Source: Myxococcota bacterium (GTDB lineage: Bacteria; Myxococcota_A; Bradymonadia; UBA7976; UBA1532). From it: a stretch of 64,000 bases of DNA. Where the stretch lies: contig JAKLJY010000001.1 of the NCBI GenBank assembly GCA_023150895.1, positions 62,001 to 126,000 on the forward strand, in the 5' to 3' direction. The translations under genes and the position numbers were made by a program. The notes below the pieces were generated by a model. That model was given only the letters and a program-made list of their open reading frames with translations, had not been told where the DNA came from and did not search any database. Positions 16,386-26,100 of the stretch are shown piece after piece (the stretch's first letter is position 1; the number at the start of each line of letters is the position of its first letter).

Positions 16386-17736
16386 TGAGGAAGATCTGGA
16401 GGGCGTCCCGATTCGAGCCCGTGTCGTTGGTCAGACCGCTGTTGCAGAACTCCTTGGTCTGACCATAGCCTTCGATGAGCCGGTCGCAGGGCGGCGTCTG
16501 GCCGTCGAGATCGGTGAGGACGTCGCTCATGCGCCGCCAGGCCGCGAACGCGACGTCCGCGTGGCTGACCGACCGTTTGAACGTCTCGAGGAACGGCGCC
16601 TTCTGATTGCGGAAGGAGCCGGACTTCACGGGCCAGTCGATCTGCGTGAACGCGACGGGCAAGGGTCCGGCGCCACCGAGTTCGAGGGCGCCCATCCGCG
16701 GGACGAAGCGGTAGTAGGCCTCGACGTCCGCGATGGCCTCGTCGCCCGTCGGTGCGGGATCACCCTGGAAGGGGTCCGCCTCGGTGTCGGGGAGCATCGT
16801 CAGGCCGACGAAATCCGCGGACAAGCCGTTCGGGAACTGGTTCGGCGTGCCCGCAGAGACCAGGAACGGGTAGATGGTGCGTTGCCAGGTTCGATAGAAC
16901 GCGGCGATGCTGCGGGGGTCCGAGATCCCGTACTCCGTGGCGATGCTCGGGACCGAAACGCTCATCATGAAGTCCCACGAGAACCCGGGGCCGACCTTGA
17001 CGTCGGGAGAGACGGCCTTGACGGCTGTGTAGATCTCTCGGTAGAGCGTCGCCAGGTTGACGTAGTCCTCCGGGACGAGCCGTCGGTCGGGCTCCGGTGT
17101 CTGGTAGAACGTGTACTTGTTGAGCTCCGTGCCGACCGTGACGTAGGCCAGATTCGGCAGCGCCGCGAGCTCGGTGAAGGCCTGCAGAATGGACGCGCGA
17201 TGCTCCGGGTCCCCGAAGAACGGGTCCTGGCCACAGATGTGGTAGATCGCCGGGACCCTGGGGCTCGCGAGATCGGCCCGCTGCGGATTCATCAGGTCGA
17301 CGTTGACGATGATGGCGTCGAACGTCAGGCCCTCCTGCGATTCGAGCCGGTCGATGAAGGCCCGGGCGCTGGCGAGCGGAAAGGCGTCCGAGGCGTCCTC
17401 CGCGTCCACGCAGTCGTTCGTGCCGGCGCCCCCACGCAGGTAGTCCAGATAGGGCAGGTTCAGCACCAGGGACTTGAAGCCGCCCCGCAGGACCTCGATG
17501 GAAACGCCGGCGGCTCCGTCTTCAGCCTGCAGCACCGCGAAATCCTCGGTGTCGAGGGGAATGGCCCGCTGTTCGAATCCCCAATGTCCATCGTCGAGCT
17601 CGGGCACGGCGTCTTCCGGAACGTCGGCGAGCGGATCGGGGGGCGTCGGGGCGACCTGCTTGACCTCTTGCTCCCCACAGGCGCCGAGGCCCGCCACGAG
17701 AGCGCCACTCAACAAGAACGCTGCACGGCTCCGCAC
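16375..17736 (-). CDS. Lipoprotein resembling a clan GH-A glycoside hydrolase, probably degenerate
   Basis: 453-residue lipoprotein with signal ending VAGLGAC. The body reads as a TIM-barrel sugar-binding or glycosidase domain: VTVGTELNKY (Glu204, at the acid/base position of strand 4), VKVGPGFSWDF, and FTQIDWP near residue 365. In clan GH-A the nucleophile motif is TE-x-GWP; here a Gln (365) takes the place of Glu. The acid/base Glu is preceded by Thr rather than the usual Asn. Both changes argue against normal catalysis. The GTG at 17736 has GGAGG 9 bases upstream. Clan assignment is by motif reading only. Confidence 0.65.
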   Translation of the reverse strand: MRSRAAFLLSGALVAGLGACGEQEVKQVAPTPPDPLADVPEDAVPELDDGHWGFEQRAIPLDTEDFAVLQAEDGAAGVSIEVLRGGFKSLVLNLPYLDYLRGGAGTNDCVDAEDASDAFPLASARAFIDRLESQEGLTFDAIIVNVDLMNPQRADLASPRVPAIYHICGQDPFFGDPEHRASILQAFTELAALPNLAYVTVGTELNKYTFYQTPEPDRRLVPEDYVNLATLYREIYTAVKAVSPDVKVGPGFSWDFMMSVSVPSIATEYGISDPRSIAAFYRTWQRTIYPFLVSAGTPNQFPNGLSADFVGLTMLPDTEADPFQGDPAPTGDEAIADVEAYYRFVPRMGALELGGAGPLPVAFTQIDWPVKSGSFRNQKAPFLETFKRSVSHADVAFAAWRRMSDVLTDLDGQTPPCDRLIEGYGQTKEFCNSGLTNDTGSNRDALQIFLTDP

Positions 17737-17827
17737 GATGTCTCTCCTCCGTGGACTCGGCCCCCTCGCCCGCCCAGCGGGTCGGAACGGCGGCGGGCCG
17801 GCCGTTTCAGTCTTCGCGTAAGGTCGA

Positions 17828-18937
17828 TCAGTAGATGATGACGGGCTGGGCCGAGCCGGATCCACCGGCGGGCCGCGCTTCTTTCGGATCGGGCTTGCCG
17901 GCCTTGCCCTTGCCGCCGCCCTTCTTGTCCTTGCGCTTCTTCCCATCGTCGGCGGACGGGAACGTCGGGCTCGCCGCAGGGGCGCCGCGATTCAGCGTCG
18001 TCTCGTAGTCCGGCCGATTCCCGGCGAGGTCCAGGCTGTGCTCGCGGCCGGTCAGTCGATCGACCACGGAGTCGTCACCCGACGTCGGTCCGGAGGTGAT
18101 CTCGAGCAGGGCGGCGTCGACGCTCGCGTCCGAAACGACGCCCGGCCGGCCCTCCGCGCGCTTGGCCCGCTCCTCCTCGAGGGGAACGCCGACCGCGCGG
18201 TCGAGGAATTTCATGCAGTACGTGCCGAAGAACTCGGTGCGGTCCTCGACGACGAGCCGCGTGATGGGATCGTCCCACGACGCGGCCCGCATGGCCTTCG
18301 CGCCCCCCTTCGGCGTCGCCCAGTCGACACCCGCCGGCCGACCGTACTTGTCCTGGACCTGTTTGACGAAGTCCGCGAAGGACATCGAGCGGCTGACGCT
18401 CGACGAGTAGGCGACCAGGACTTTCCACAGCCGGTCGTTCTTGAAGAAGTAGTAGCGCTGGGCGTCCCGATCGTCGACGCGGATCATCGACTCCTCGTTG
18501 TCTGGGACGAAATCCTGGGCGATGAGTGACGACTCGTACCCCGTCCGCTGCCCGCTGAACTGGACGAGCGTCTTCTCGATGGCGGCGAATTCGGTGCCTT
18601 TGCGCCGCAGGGCGCGGTCAATCTCCATCGGGTCGCGCACCTCGCGCATCATCTCCGCGTAACGGGCGTCCACCTCCTTCTTCAGGGTGTTGAGGACGTC
18701 CTGCGGTGTCGCGCCCCAGTCCAGGAAGCCGAGCACGTGGGAGATGCCGTCGTGCGCCTTCGGTTCTTCGGGACCGGTGGGGGCCGAAGGCACGGCCGCA
18801 GCACTGGCGGGGGCCGGACGGGCAGGCTTCTTCGGGGCGGCGACGGCGCTCGAGCAGGCGAGGGCGACGAACGCGGCGGCCAAGGCCGGCGCTCGGCCCG
18901 AGACCAGGCGCCGGAGACGGTGAATTTCGGTGTTCAT
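17828..18937 (-). CDS. Exported protein of unknown function with Lys-rich tail
   Basis: 369 residues with a signal peptide (to about residue 35, ALACSSAVAAP), an Ala/Pro linker, and a central domain of about 200 residues opening with LGFLDWGATPQDVLNTLK and including RYYFFKNDRLWKVLVAY. That stretch resembles small periplasmic modules in which a protein reads out coefficients or stability terms, but I cannot name it. The tail is rich in Lys and Gly (GKKRKDKKGGGKGK) and ends QPVIIY. ATG 18937 is supported by GGAGGAG just upstream. A 7-base hairpin sits in the leader at 18967-18985. Confidence 0.75.
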   Translation of the reverse strand: MNTEIHRLRRLVSGRAPALAAAFVALACSSAVAAPKKPARPAPASAAAVPSAPTGPEEPKAHDGISHVLGFLDWGATPQDVLNTLKKEVDARYAEMMREVRDPMEIDRALRRKGTEFAAIEKTLVQFSGQRTGYESSLIAQDFVPDNEESMIRVDDRDAQRYYFFKNDRLWKVLVAYSSSVSRSMSFADFVKQVQDKYGRPAGVDWATPKGGAKAMRAASWDDPITRLVVEDRTEFFGTYCMKFLDRAVGVPLEEERAKRAEGRPGVVSDASVDAALLEITSGPTSGDDSVVDRLTGREHSLDLAGNRPDYETTLNRGAPAASPTFPSADDGKKRKDKKGGGKGKAGKPDPKEARPAGGSGSAQPVIIY

Positions 18938-18966
18938 GGGGACTCCTCCGGGGCCGGGTGCCGTGC

Positions 18967-18985
18967 GTCGAAGAGACCCTTCGAC
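18967..18985 (-). promoter_or_regulatory. Stem-loop in the leader of the gene at 18937
   Basis: GTCGAAG and CTTCGAC flank a 5-base loop, a perfect 7-base stem. On the minus strand it falls about 30 bases before the start codon and after a possible -10 element TAAACT (19002-18997), so it would be near the 5' end of the message. It may protect the mRNA or act as an operator. Confidence 0.35.
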
Positions 18986-19079
18986 GGGCGCGCGCGAGTT
19001 TACACCACACGTTCGAAGCCGTTGCAAGCCGCGCACCCGGGGCGCTCGGCACGTCGACTTCCTGGACGCGGCGACGCCG

Positions 19080-19109
19080 TTGACAATTCACAAGACCCCC
19101 ATCTAGGGT
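19080..19109 (+). promoter_or_regulatory. Promoter for the 19137-23130 operon
   Basis: Exact TTGACA (19080-19085), an 18-base spacer and TAGGGT (19104-19109). Transcription would begin near 19116, about 20 bases before the ATG. The same -10 hexamer recurs upstream of the protease gene at 35347. Confidence 0.65.
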
Positions 19110-19136
19110 AGCGCGCCCTTTTTCGGCCCAGGCCCC

Positions 19137-19403
19137 ATGCGTTCATCTGCCTCCCTCGTCGCGTTCGTGCTCCTCGCCGCCGGTGCCGGTAGCGCCCGCG
19201 CGCAAGCCAGCCCGGTGGCCACGCTGTGGCGCGAGTGGACGCAGCTCGAGGCCGAGTGGCGGGCCGAGCGGGTCGGTTTCGCCGACGAGCGTCAACGCCA
19301 CCGTTCACTGCGGGCCGCCGCCTCGGAGGGGCGCGATCCGCGGGTTCGCCCCGCCACACGGGTGCCTCGGCCCGCCGGTCCGAAGCCGGAGGCGATGCCT
19401 TGA
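19137..19403 (+). CDS. Small exported protein, first gene of the ATPase-TPR operon
   Basis: 88 residues. A clear signal peptide (residues 1-22, ending GSARA before QASP) is followed by a short charged helix (LWREWTQLEAEWRAERVGF) that could form a coiled coil, then a basic Pro/Arg tail. No family is recognised. It is placed right after the promoter at 19080, and its stop overlaps the TTG start of the next gene as TTGA. Its translation probably feeds that of the ATPase gene. Ending the protein in a strong GGAGG for the next gene is another sign that the two belong together. Confidence 0.65.
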   Translation: MRSSASLVAFVLLAAGAGSARAQASPVATLWREWTQLEAEWRAERVGFADERQRHRSLRAAASEGRDPRVRPATRVPRPAGPKPEAMP

Positions 19404-22069
19404 CACCTCGAGAGACCCCCGCGGAACGCAGCGCCGAGGGTGCGTTCGGTTTCTACGGACAACGGACCGAACTCGTCGGCCGGGTGCGCGAACTCCACCG
19501 GCTCCGCGAGACGCTTCGCAACGTCGTCGATCAGCGCCTGCGGCGTGCCATGCTCGTGCTCGGGCCCGCCGGGATGGGCAAGTCGCGCCTCATCACGGAG
19601 TTCTGCGAAACGGCCGAGGCCCACGTCGACAAGGTGACGGTGCTCTCTGCCGCTTGCCGACCCGACGGGGGGCCCGCCTATTCGATCTTCCGCCGCCTGC
19701 TCTTTCAGCGGTTCTACCTCGACCCGGGGGCGCCGGACGACGTCCTGCGAGCCGGCCTCCGCGAGGGGCTCGACCAGGTCCTCAAGGACGAGATCCTCGG
19801 AGAAGAGGCGGCCCACTTCATCGGCCACCTTTTCGGCCTCCCCTTCCCCGCCTCGGCCCACATTGCACGGGTCGACGCCGATCCGCGGCGGATCGAAGAG
19901 CGCGCGGTGGCGTTGTTCACCCAGGTCGTGCGCATGGATGCCCACCGGGTGCCGATGGTGCTCGCCATCGACGACCTGCAGTTCGCCACGGACGAGTCGA
20001 TTGCGCTCTTCCTGCGCCTCGCGCATGGCCTGAACGACGCCCCGGTCATGTTCCTCGCAGCCTCACGCCCGGCGTTCGGCGACCGGCAGCGCCATTTCGG
20101 CGAGGGACTTCGCGCCGTCGGCGAGGTGATGGAGCTCGCCGGGCTGCCCGACAAGGACTGTCGGCGCATCGTCGGGAACCTCCTGACGGGGGCGGACGTC
20201 CTCCCGGAGGACTTCGTCCGCCAGGCCTGCGAGAAGGCGCTCGGCAATCCGCTGCAACTCGAACAGATCGTGCAACTTCAGGTCGAGGGCGGCGCGATCG
20301 AACGCATCGCCGACGGCTGGCGCATCCATCCCGAAAGACTCGTCGACGTCCGGATCCCGGGAACGCTTCGCGACGTCGTGAAGACGAAGCTCGGCCGCCT
20401 CGGCCTTCTCGACCGCAGCATTCTGGAGAAGGCCGCGGTCGTCGGCGAGGTCTTCTGGAGCGGCTGCATCGAAATGCTCCGGCGGGTGGACGAGGGCCAC
20501 ACCTGGGATGAAGCGGATCGGTTCTGGAACACGCAGCGCCGCAGTGACGAGCTCTCGCAGGTCCTGCAGGACCTCCGCAGGCGCGAGATCGTGCTGCGGG
20601 CGCCACAGTCGACGTTCCCCTCGAGCCGCGAGTTCGCTTTCAAGCACACGTTGGAGCGCGAGCTGCTCTACGAAAGCATCGAGGGGCCCCGCCGGGCCCG
20701 GTATCACCGCCACACCGCTCAGTGGCTGGAGATGCAGGGCCCGGAGCGGACCGGCGACCTCGCCGAGCTCGTCGCGCTCCACTGGGAGCGGGGCTTCAAC
20801 CCCCGCAAGGCGGCCAGCCACTACGTGCTCGCCGGCGACCGCGCCCGCGAGAGCCACCTCAACCAGAAGGCGGCGAATCTCTATCGAAAGGCGCTGGAGT
20901 GCCTGACCGAGGACGACGCGACCCAGCGTGCCGACGTCTTCCACAAGCTCGGCAAGGTCCACATGACCCTCGGCGACCACGCGGAGGCGCTCGGACATTT
21001 CCAGGAGATGCTTCGCCTGGCCTGGCTTCAGGACGACGGACGAACCGGTGGCCTCGCCTACAACAAGATGGGGCAGTCGTACCGCGCCCTGGGTGAGTAC
21101 GAACTGGCGCTCGCGCACTTCAAGAACGGCCTCGCGTTGTTCCGCCTGATGGAAGACGTCCGCGGGATCGCCACGAGCGCCGACGACATCGGGCGCGTGC
21201 ACCTGGCCCGCGGTGACCTCGACCGCGCGATGGACCGCTTCCAGGAAGGCCTGCGGCTCCGTCGTTTCCTCAACGACGAACGCAGCGTGGCGGTGTCGCT
21301 CCAGCACATCGGCAGCATCCACGCCGAGCGCGGCGACTTCCGGGAGGCGGTCACCGTGCTGCGGGAGGCCCTCGACCTCGCGCGCAAGTGCGCCGACCGG
21401 CGAACCGTGACCGACAACCTGAACAACCTCGCCGTCGTGTGTTATCAGCGTGGCGAGCACGAGCGAGCGGTCGTGCTCTGGACGGAAGCGCTCGAGGTCG
21501 CGCGAGCGTTGGGCGAACGCGCAATCGAAGGCATCCTCCTGACGAATCTGGGCGAGGCCTCCCTGGTGCTCGGCCGCTTCGAAGAGGCCCGGGACCGCCT
21601 CTTCGCCGCCATCGAGTTGCTGGAGGCGGTCGGCGATCGCCGCAGCCTGGCGGAGGCGCTGCGGAACCTCGGCTCGGCGTTCCTGAAACTCGACGACTAT
21701 CCGAAGGCGCTCGAGCACAGCACGCGCGCCCTGGATGCCGCGCGGGACGTCGGCGCCCGGGCAATCGCCGGCATGGCGGAGCGCAACCTGGGCGAGGTCT
21801 ATTCGCGGACGTTGTTCGACGACCTCGCCGAGCGCGACGCCCGCATCGAGCTCGCCGCCCGCCACTTCGAAGCCTCCATTCGCGATCTCGAGTCCGTCGG
21901 GGTGGCAGCCGAACTCGGGAAGTCGAGACTGGCCCACGGCTCCTTCCTCGCCGAGCTCGGCCGCGTCGACGAGGCCCGCGCCCAGCTCGAGCGCGCCCGC
22001 GAACTCTTCGCACGCCTCGACATGCGGGACAGCCTCGAGCGCGCAGACCGGGTTCTGGCCGCCCTGTGA
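19400..22069 (+). CDS. AAA-type ATPase with C-terminal TPR array
   Basis: 889-residue cytoplasmic protein. The N-terminal third is an AAA_16-like ATPase: Walker A GPAGMGKSR, Walker B VLAIDDLQ, and an arginine-rich winged-helix-like part. From about residue 460 to the end run about ten TPR-like units (for example HKLGKVHMTLGDHAEALGHF and LQHIGSIHAERGDFREAV). This matches the MalT/STAND-type sensor layout without a DNA-binding output domain. The TTG at 19400 was chosen because GGAGG (19388-19392) lies 7 bases upstream and the start overlaps the preceding stop. The stop overlaps the next GTG start. A likely signal-integrating scaffold; the ligand is unknown. Confidence 0.88.
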   Translation: MTPRETPAERSAEGAFGFYGQRTELVGRVRELHRLRETLRNVVDQRLRRAMLVLGPAGMGKSRLITEFCETAEAHVDKVTVLSAACRPDGGPAYSIFRRLLFQRFYLDPGAPDDVLRAGLREGLDQVLKDEILGEEAAHFIGHLFGLPFPASAHIARVDADPRRIEERAVALFTQVVRMDAHRVPMVLAIDDLQFATDESIALFLRLAHGLNDAPVMFLAASRPAFGDRQRHFGEGLRAVGEVMELAGLPDKDCRRIVGNLLTGADVLPEDFVRQACEKALGNPLQLEQIVQLQVEGGAIERIADGWRIHPERLVDVRIPGTLRDVVKTKLGRLGLLDRSILEKAAVVGEVFWSGCIEMLRRVDEGHTWDEADRFWNTQRRSDELSQVLQDLRRREIVLRAPQSTFPSSREFAFKHTLERELLYESIEGPRRARYHRHTAQWLEMQGPERTGDLAELVALHWERGFNPRKAASHYVLAGDRARESHLNQKAANLYRKALECLTEDDATQRADVFHKLGKVHMTLGDHAEALGHFQEMLRLAWLQDDGRTGGLAYNKMGQSYRALGEYELALAHFKNGLALFRLMEDVRGIATSADDIGRVHLARGDLDRAMDRFQEGLRLRRFLNDERSVAVSLQHIGSIHAERGDFREAVTVLREALDLARKCADRRTVTDNLNNLAVVCYQRGEHERAVVLWTEALEVARALGERAIEGILLTNLGEASLVLGRFEEARDRLFAAIELLEAVGDRRSLAEALRNLGSAFLKLDDYPKALEHSTRALDAARDVGARAIAGMAERNLGEVYSRTLFDDLAERDARIELAARHFEASIRDLESVGVAAELGKSRLAHGSFLAELGRVDEARAQLERARELFARLDMRDSLERADRVLAAL

Positions 22070-23130
22070 AGCGGCTCTGGCTCGCGGCCCAAGCCGTCGC
22101 GTTCGCAGCGTCGACGGCGGCGGCTGCGGTCCTGGCGCCCGCCCCCGGCCGTTCCGTGACGCTCCTCGACGAGCGGACGCTCCTCGTCTTCGATCCCCTC
22201 ACGTCGTCGCAGACGGTGCTCCTTCAGCTCGAACTCGAGGGCACCGCCAGCGCGTTCGGACTCCTGGTGCCGACGCCGAAACCGGCCGAGGTCACCCCCG
22301 TCTCGGAGCGTGTCCGCGCCGCCCTCGGACGCATGCTGCATCCACGCGCTCAGACCCAGCGAACGCTGGAGATCGAGTACTACTCGTGGGCCGCGGATTG
22401 CGCGATTCGAGAGGTCGGCGAGGCGGCGGAGGAGGCGGCCCCCGAGGCGCGCCTTCCGATGGCCGCCGCCGAACTGACGCCGCTCGGGCAGGCCCCGGAG
22501 CGCCTTCAGGACTGGTTGCTCCAGGAGGGCTTCACCTTGGCCCCGGCGCAGGCCGCCTGGCTCGAAGACCTCCGCACCCGGGGCTGGTCCGTGGTGGGGG
22601 TCACCATCCGGCCCCCCGTGACCGATGGCCCCCCGCCGACGCGCCTCCGGAGCCCGGTGCTCGCCATCACGCATGAAGCCGAGGAGCCCATCTACGCGGC
22701 GACGATCCCGCCGTTCGCGATCAGCGCGTCGAACGACACCGCCCAGCCACCGCTGGAGCTGGCGGTGCTGACCGAGTGGGCGGTCGCGCTGGACGCGGCG
22801 AGCCCCCCCGAGCCCTTCTTTGCCGACGCCGTCCCGGGTCGCGAAGTCCTGCGCCTGGCGACCGAAGCCGGCGGCAGCCCGTGGAACTTCCGGCGGGACG
22901 GGACCCTGACCGCCTTCGAGGTCGAGCGGCCGACGGGTCTCGGCATTCTGCGTTTTGTCCAGACGGCGCCCCGGCCGGCCATTCACCCGGCTGCCCGACA
23001 CGAGCTCAAGGTCCACCGACTCCGGGTGCCTGCGGAGTTCATCGTCCTCGGCCTCGCGCTCCTCATCTGGACGTGGATGAGGTACGCACGCCGGGACGCC
23101 GGCGCCCCCCGGGTCACCTTCCGCGGGTGA
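22066..23130 (+). CDS. DUF2330 membrane-anchored protein
   Basis: 354 residues with an N-terminal signal peptide (VKRLWLAAQAVAFAAST), a large extracytoplasmic domain beginning LAPAPGRSVTLLDERTLLVF that matches DUF2330 in length and in its LVPTPKPAEV motif, and a C-terminal membrane helix (about 325-345, FIVLGLALLIWTWM) followed by a short basic tail. DUF2330 proteins are common in myxobacteria and their role is not established. The GTG start at 22066 overlaps the ATPase-TPR stop as GTGA. It ends 26 bases from the convergent giant TPR gene. Confidence 0.85.
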   Translation: MKRLWLAAQAVAFAASTAAAAVLAPAPGRSVTLLDERTLLVFDPLTSSQTVLLQLELEGTASAFGLLVPTPKPAEVTPVSERVRAALGRMLHPRAQTQRTLEIEYYSWAADCAIREVGEAAEEAAPEARLPMAAAELTPLGQAPERLQDWLLQEGFTLAPAQAAWLEDLRTRGWSVVGVTIRPPVTDGPPPTRLRSPVLAITHEAEEPIYAATIPPFAISASNDTAQPPLELAVLTEWAVALDAASPPEPFFADAVPGREVLRLATEAGGSPWNFRRDGTLTAFEVERPTGLGILRFVQTAPRPAIHPAARHELKVHRLRVPAEFIVLGLALLIWTWMRYARRDAGAPRVTFRG

Positions 23131-23155
23131 CGCCGGGCTCCCGCCCGCCGACGGC

Positions 23156-26100
23156 TCAGCGCTCGCCCGCCAACCAGGACCGGATCGCCTCACACGCGGG
23201 TGAACTGGCAAACACGAGGAGATCACGCGCGGTGTCGCTGTCGGCGATGAACTGGACGAGATCCGCGCGACTGAGGACGCTGCGCGGGCGGTCGTCGAAG
23301 TCCTGGCGGCGTAGCATCTCGAGCGCGCCCCCGCAGCCATCCGTGACGGCGAGCGCGAGGCGCGAGGCGTAGGTCTCCAGCCCGGCCCGAAGGGCGGCGG
23401 CCGGAAGACTCTGAAGGCTCTGGGCCGAGGCGCGTGCGAGATCCGTCAACGACGCGCTGCGCCGGGCGGCGGGGAGCGCGGGGTCGATCTGCGCGCGCAT
23501 ACGGTCATACGTCGCACGATCGCGTGCCCGAACGGGGAACTCGGCGCCGAGGAGCCCCAGCAGGGCCGCAAGAAACGCTCCGAACTCGCGGTCCGTGAGC
23601 TTTCGCGCGAGCAGCGTGCCCTCGCCGAGGGGAACGAGACAACGGGCGACGAGGAAGGCCCGGGAGGTGTCGGGCGCCCCGTCGAGCACGGCGCTCCCGA
23701 GCACGACGGCGGACGGATCGCCCGCTTCCACGGCGACGGTGTAGGGCCGGCTCGGGTTGCGCAACATGAGCCAGGAGTCGACCCCGAGAATCTCGGCCAA
23801 CCGCCGGCCCATCATCGCGAGCGGGTCCTGGTCGCCCACGAGGTCCTGCGCCGTGACGCCGTGCCGACCCGCGTCCGCGCAGAACGGCGGGGACACGAAC
23901 GGCCCGACCTGGCGAAGGAGCATCAGGACGGCCGCCGGAACGGTCGGCGGCAGCAACGGCCGGCGCAGCCCGTCCGGCAGCGGCCCGGGGGGCGGCAGGG
24001 GTTGGGCCGGAACGACGTCACCCTCGAGCCAGGCCAGGGCGTCGGCGTACCAGCGCGCGGCGGCGAGGTGCCCGCGCTGTTGAGTGGCCCGCACGAGCTC
24101 GCGCCACGCGTTCACGTCCAGCGGATCGGCTTCAATCCGGGTACGCGCACCGCGCACCGCCAGAATGGGGTCGACCTCGGTCTGAACGGGCTCGATCTTG
24201 CCCACGATCCCTCGGGCGACGGGCATGCCGAGTTCGGTGTCGTGAATGCCGCTCGCCGGCTGCCGGACCAGGGGCGGCGGCGACGATGGCGACGGTGGTG
24301 GCGGTGGTGGCGGCGGGGGCGGCGCCGACAGCGGCATCGCAGGCAGACCGTAGGGGACCGTTTGGCGGATGTCCCCCGTGCCCACGGGGCCACCCTCGGT
24401 GGGCAGCGGGGGCGGCGCGCTCACGGCGACCGCTGCCACGGGGGCTTCGGCCGTCACGTCGTGTGCATTCGGCGTCCCGTCGTCGGCGATCGCAGACTCA
24501 CCCGATGACCCGAAGCGGAGCGCCTCGATGCTCAGCTCGGTCCGCGCCAGCGGCGGCGCGGCCTCCATCGGGGGCGGCTCGGCGCGACGGGGCGGCGGTG
24601 CAGCCCGCTCGGCGATGAGCGGGACCGGCCCGGTCGGGGCGTGCGCGAGATCGAAATCACCGACGGCGACCGGCTCGAAGGGCGGAGGCGTCGGTCGCTG
24701 GGGTGGTGGACCGAGCACCGGAATGGGCGGCGGGGCGACGAGGACCGGCAACGGGGCCGCCGCCGGATCGGTGACCAGAATGTCCGCGGGCTCGGTCGGG
24801 TCGAGCGCCTCGAGGCGTGCCGCCAGGCTCTCGAACATCGCGTCCCGTCGATCGGCCGCGCGGAAACGATTCAGGCGTTCGCGTGCCCCCGGGAAGTCGC
24901 CACCGGCGATCAGCGCCCGGACCTGTCCGGCTTGCGCGGCCCGGACACGCTCCGGCTCGTTGACGAGTCGCTCGAGACGCTCGTAGGCCAGCCGAGCCGA
25001 GGCATGTTCGCCCGTCAGGAGCTGCACCGCGGCGAGTTCCTCGAGCGCCTCTCCGGCCGGGTCGAGCAGCCCGACGGCCGTGCGCAGGGACTCCACCGCT
25101 GCGGGGAGGTCGAGGTGGTTTCGCGCGCGGATCTGCCCGATCCGCGTGTGGCACCGAGCCCGCGCCAAATCGTCGGGCGCGCGATCCAGTGCCTCACCGA
25201 ACGCCACGACGGCCCCGTCGGCATCGCCGGTCGCGAGGCACAACTCGGCGAACTGCCAGCGAAGTTCGAAGTCTGCCGGCAAGCGGGCGACCAGCAAGGC
25301 AGTCGTTTCGCGGGCACCCGAAAGGTCCCCGAGCGGACCCGCCTGGAGGGCCGCGAGACGCCGCGCCACCGGCACGACGTCGTCCGTCGCGTCGAGGCGC
25401 TGAAGGCGACGGGCGAGGAACTCGGCGAGCTCGGCGAGACGCCCCTCGGACTCGAGCAGACGCTCTGCCCGTCGGGCCGCTTCATCGGCATGTGGATCCC
25501 GTGCGACGGCTTCATGGAAACAGGTCAGGGCGCGGGCGGGCTCTCCCTGAACGTCGGCGAAGTAGAGCCCCGCCGTCGTGAGTTCGTTGGCGGCGGCCGG
25601 GTGGCTCGAGCGGCGTCGGGCCAGCTCCACCAGGAGAACGGCGCGATCGTGCTCGACGCCCGCACGGTCGGCCGCCATCGCCAGAAGCCACACCGGGACG
25701 GGGTCCTCCGCGGAGAGGCTCGCCGCTTCCCGGTAGAGCGCCAGCGGGTCGTCTCCACCGATGCGATCGAAGAGCAGGCCGGCGTTCCAGCGCGCTGCCG
25801 CCCCCACTCGTTCGTCCTCGGCCGCCCGTCCGAGGCGCACGAGAAAAGCAGCCCGCTCACCGGGATCCGGGTCGAGGCGCCTCAGTCTGTGGAGCGCCTC
25901 CCAAGCGCGCCCGCAGGTCGGATCGAGCGCGAGGATCTGCTCCCAGAGCTCGATTCGGCGCGGCAGCTCGACACCGCCTTCGGACTCTTCGCCGTTCTCC
26001 GCCGCCTCACGCAGAAGCAGCAGCGCGTCCCGGCGGTCTTCCACCATCGGCGCGAGTCGCACGAGGCGATCGGTGACCTCGGTCCGATCCCCCCGTTCGG

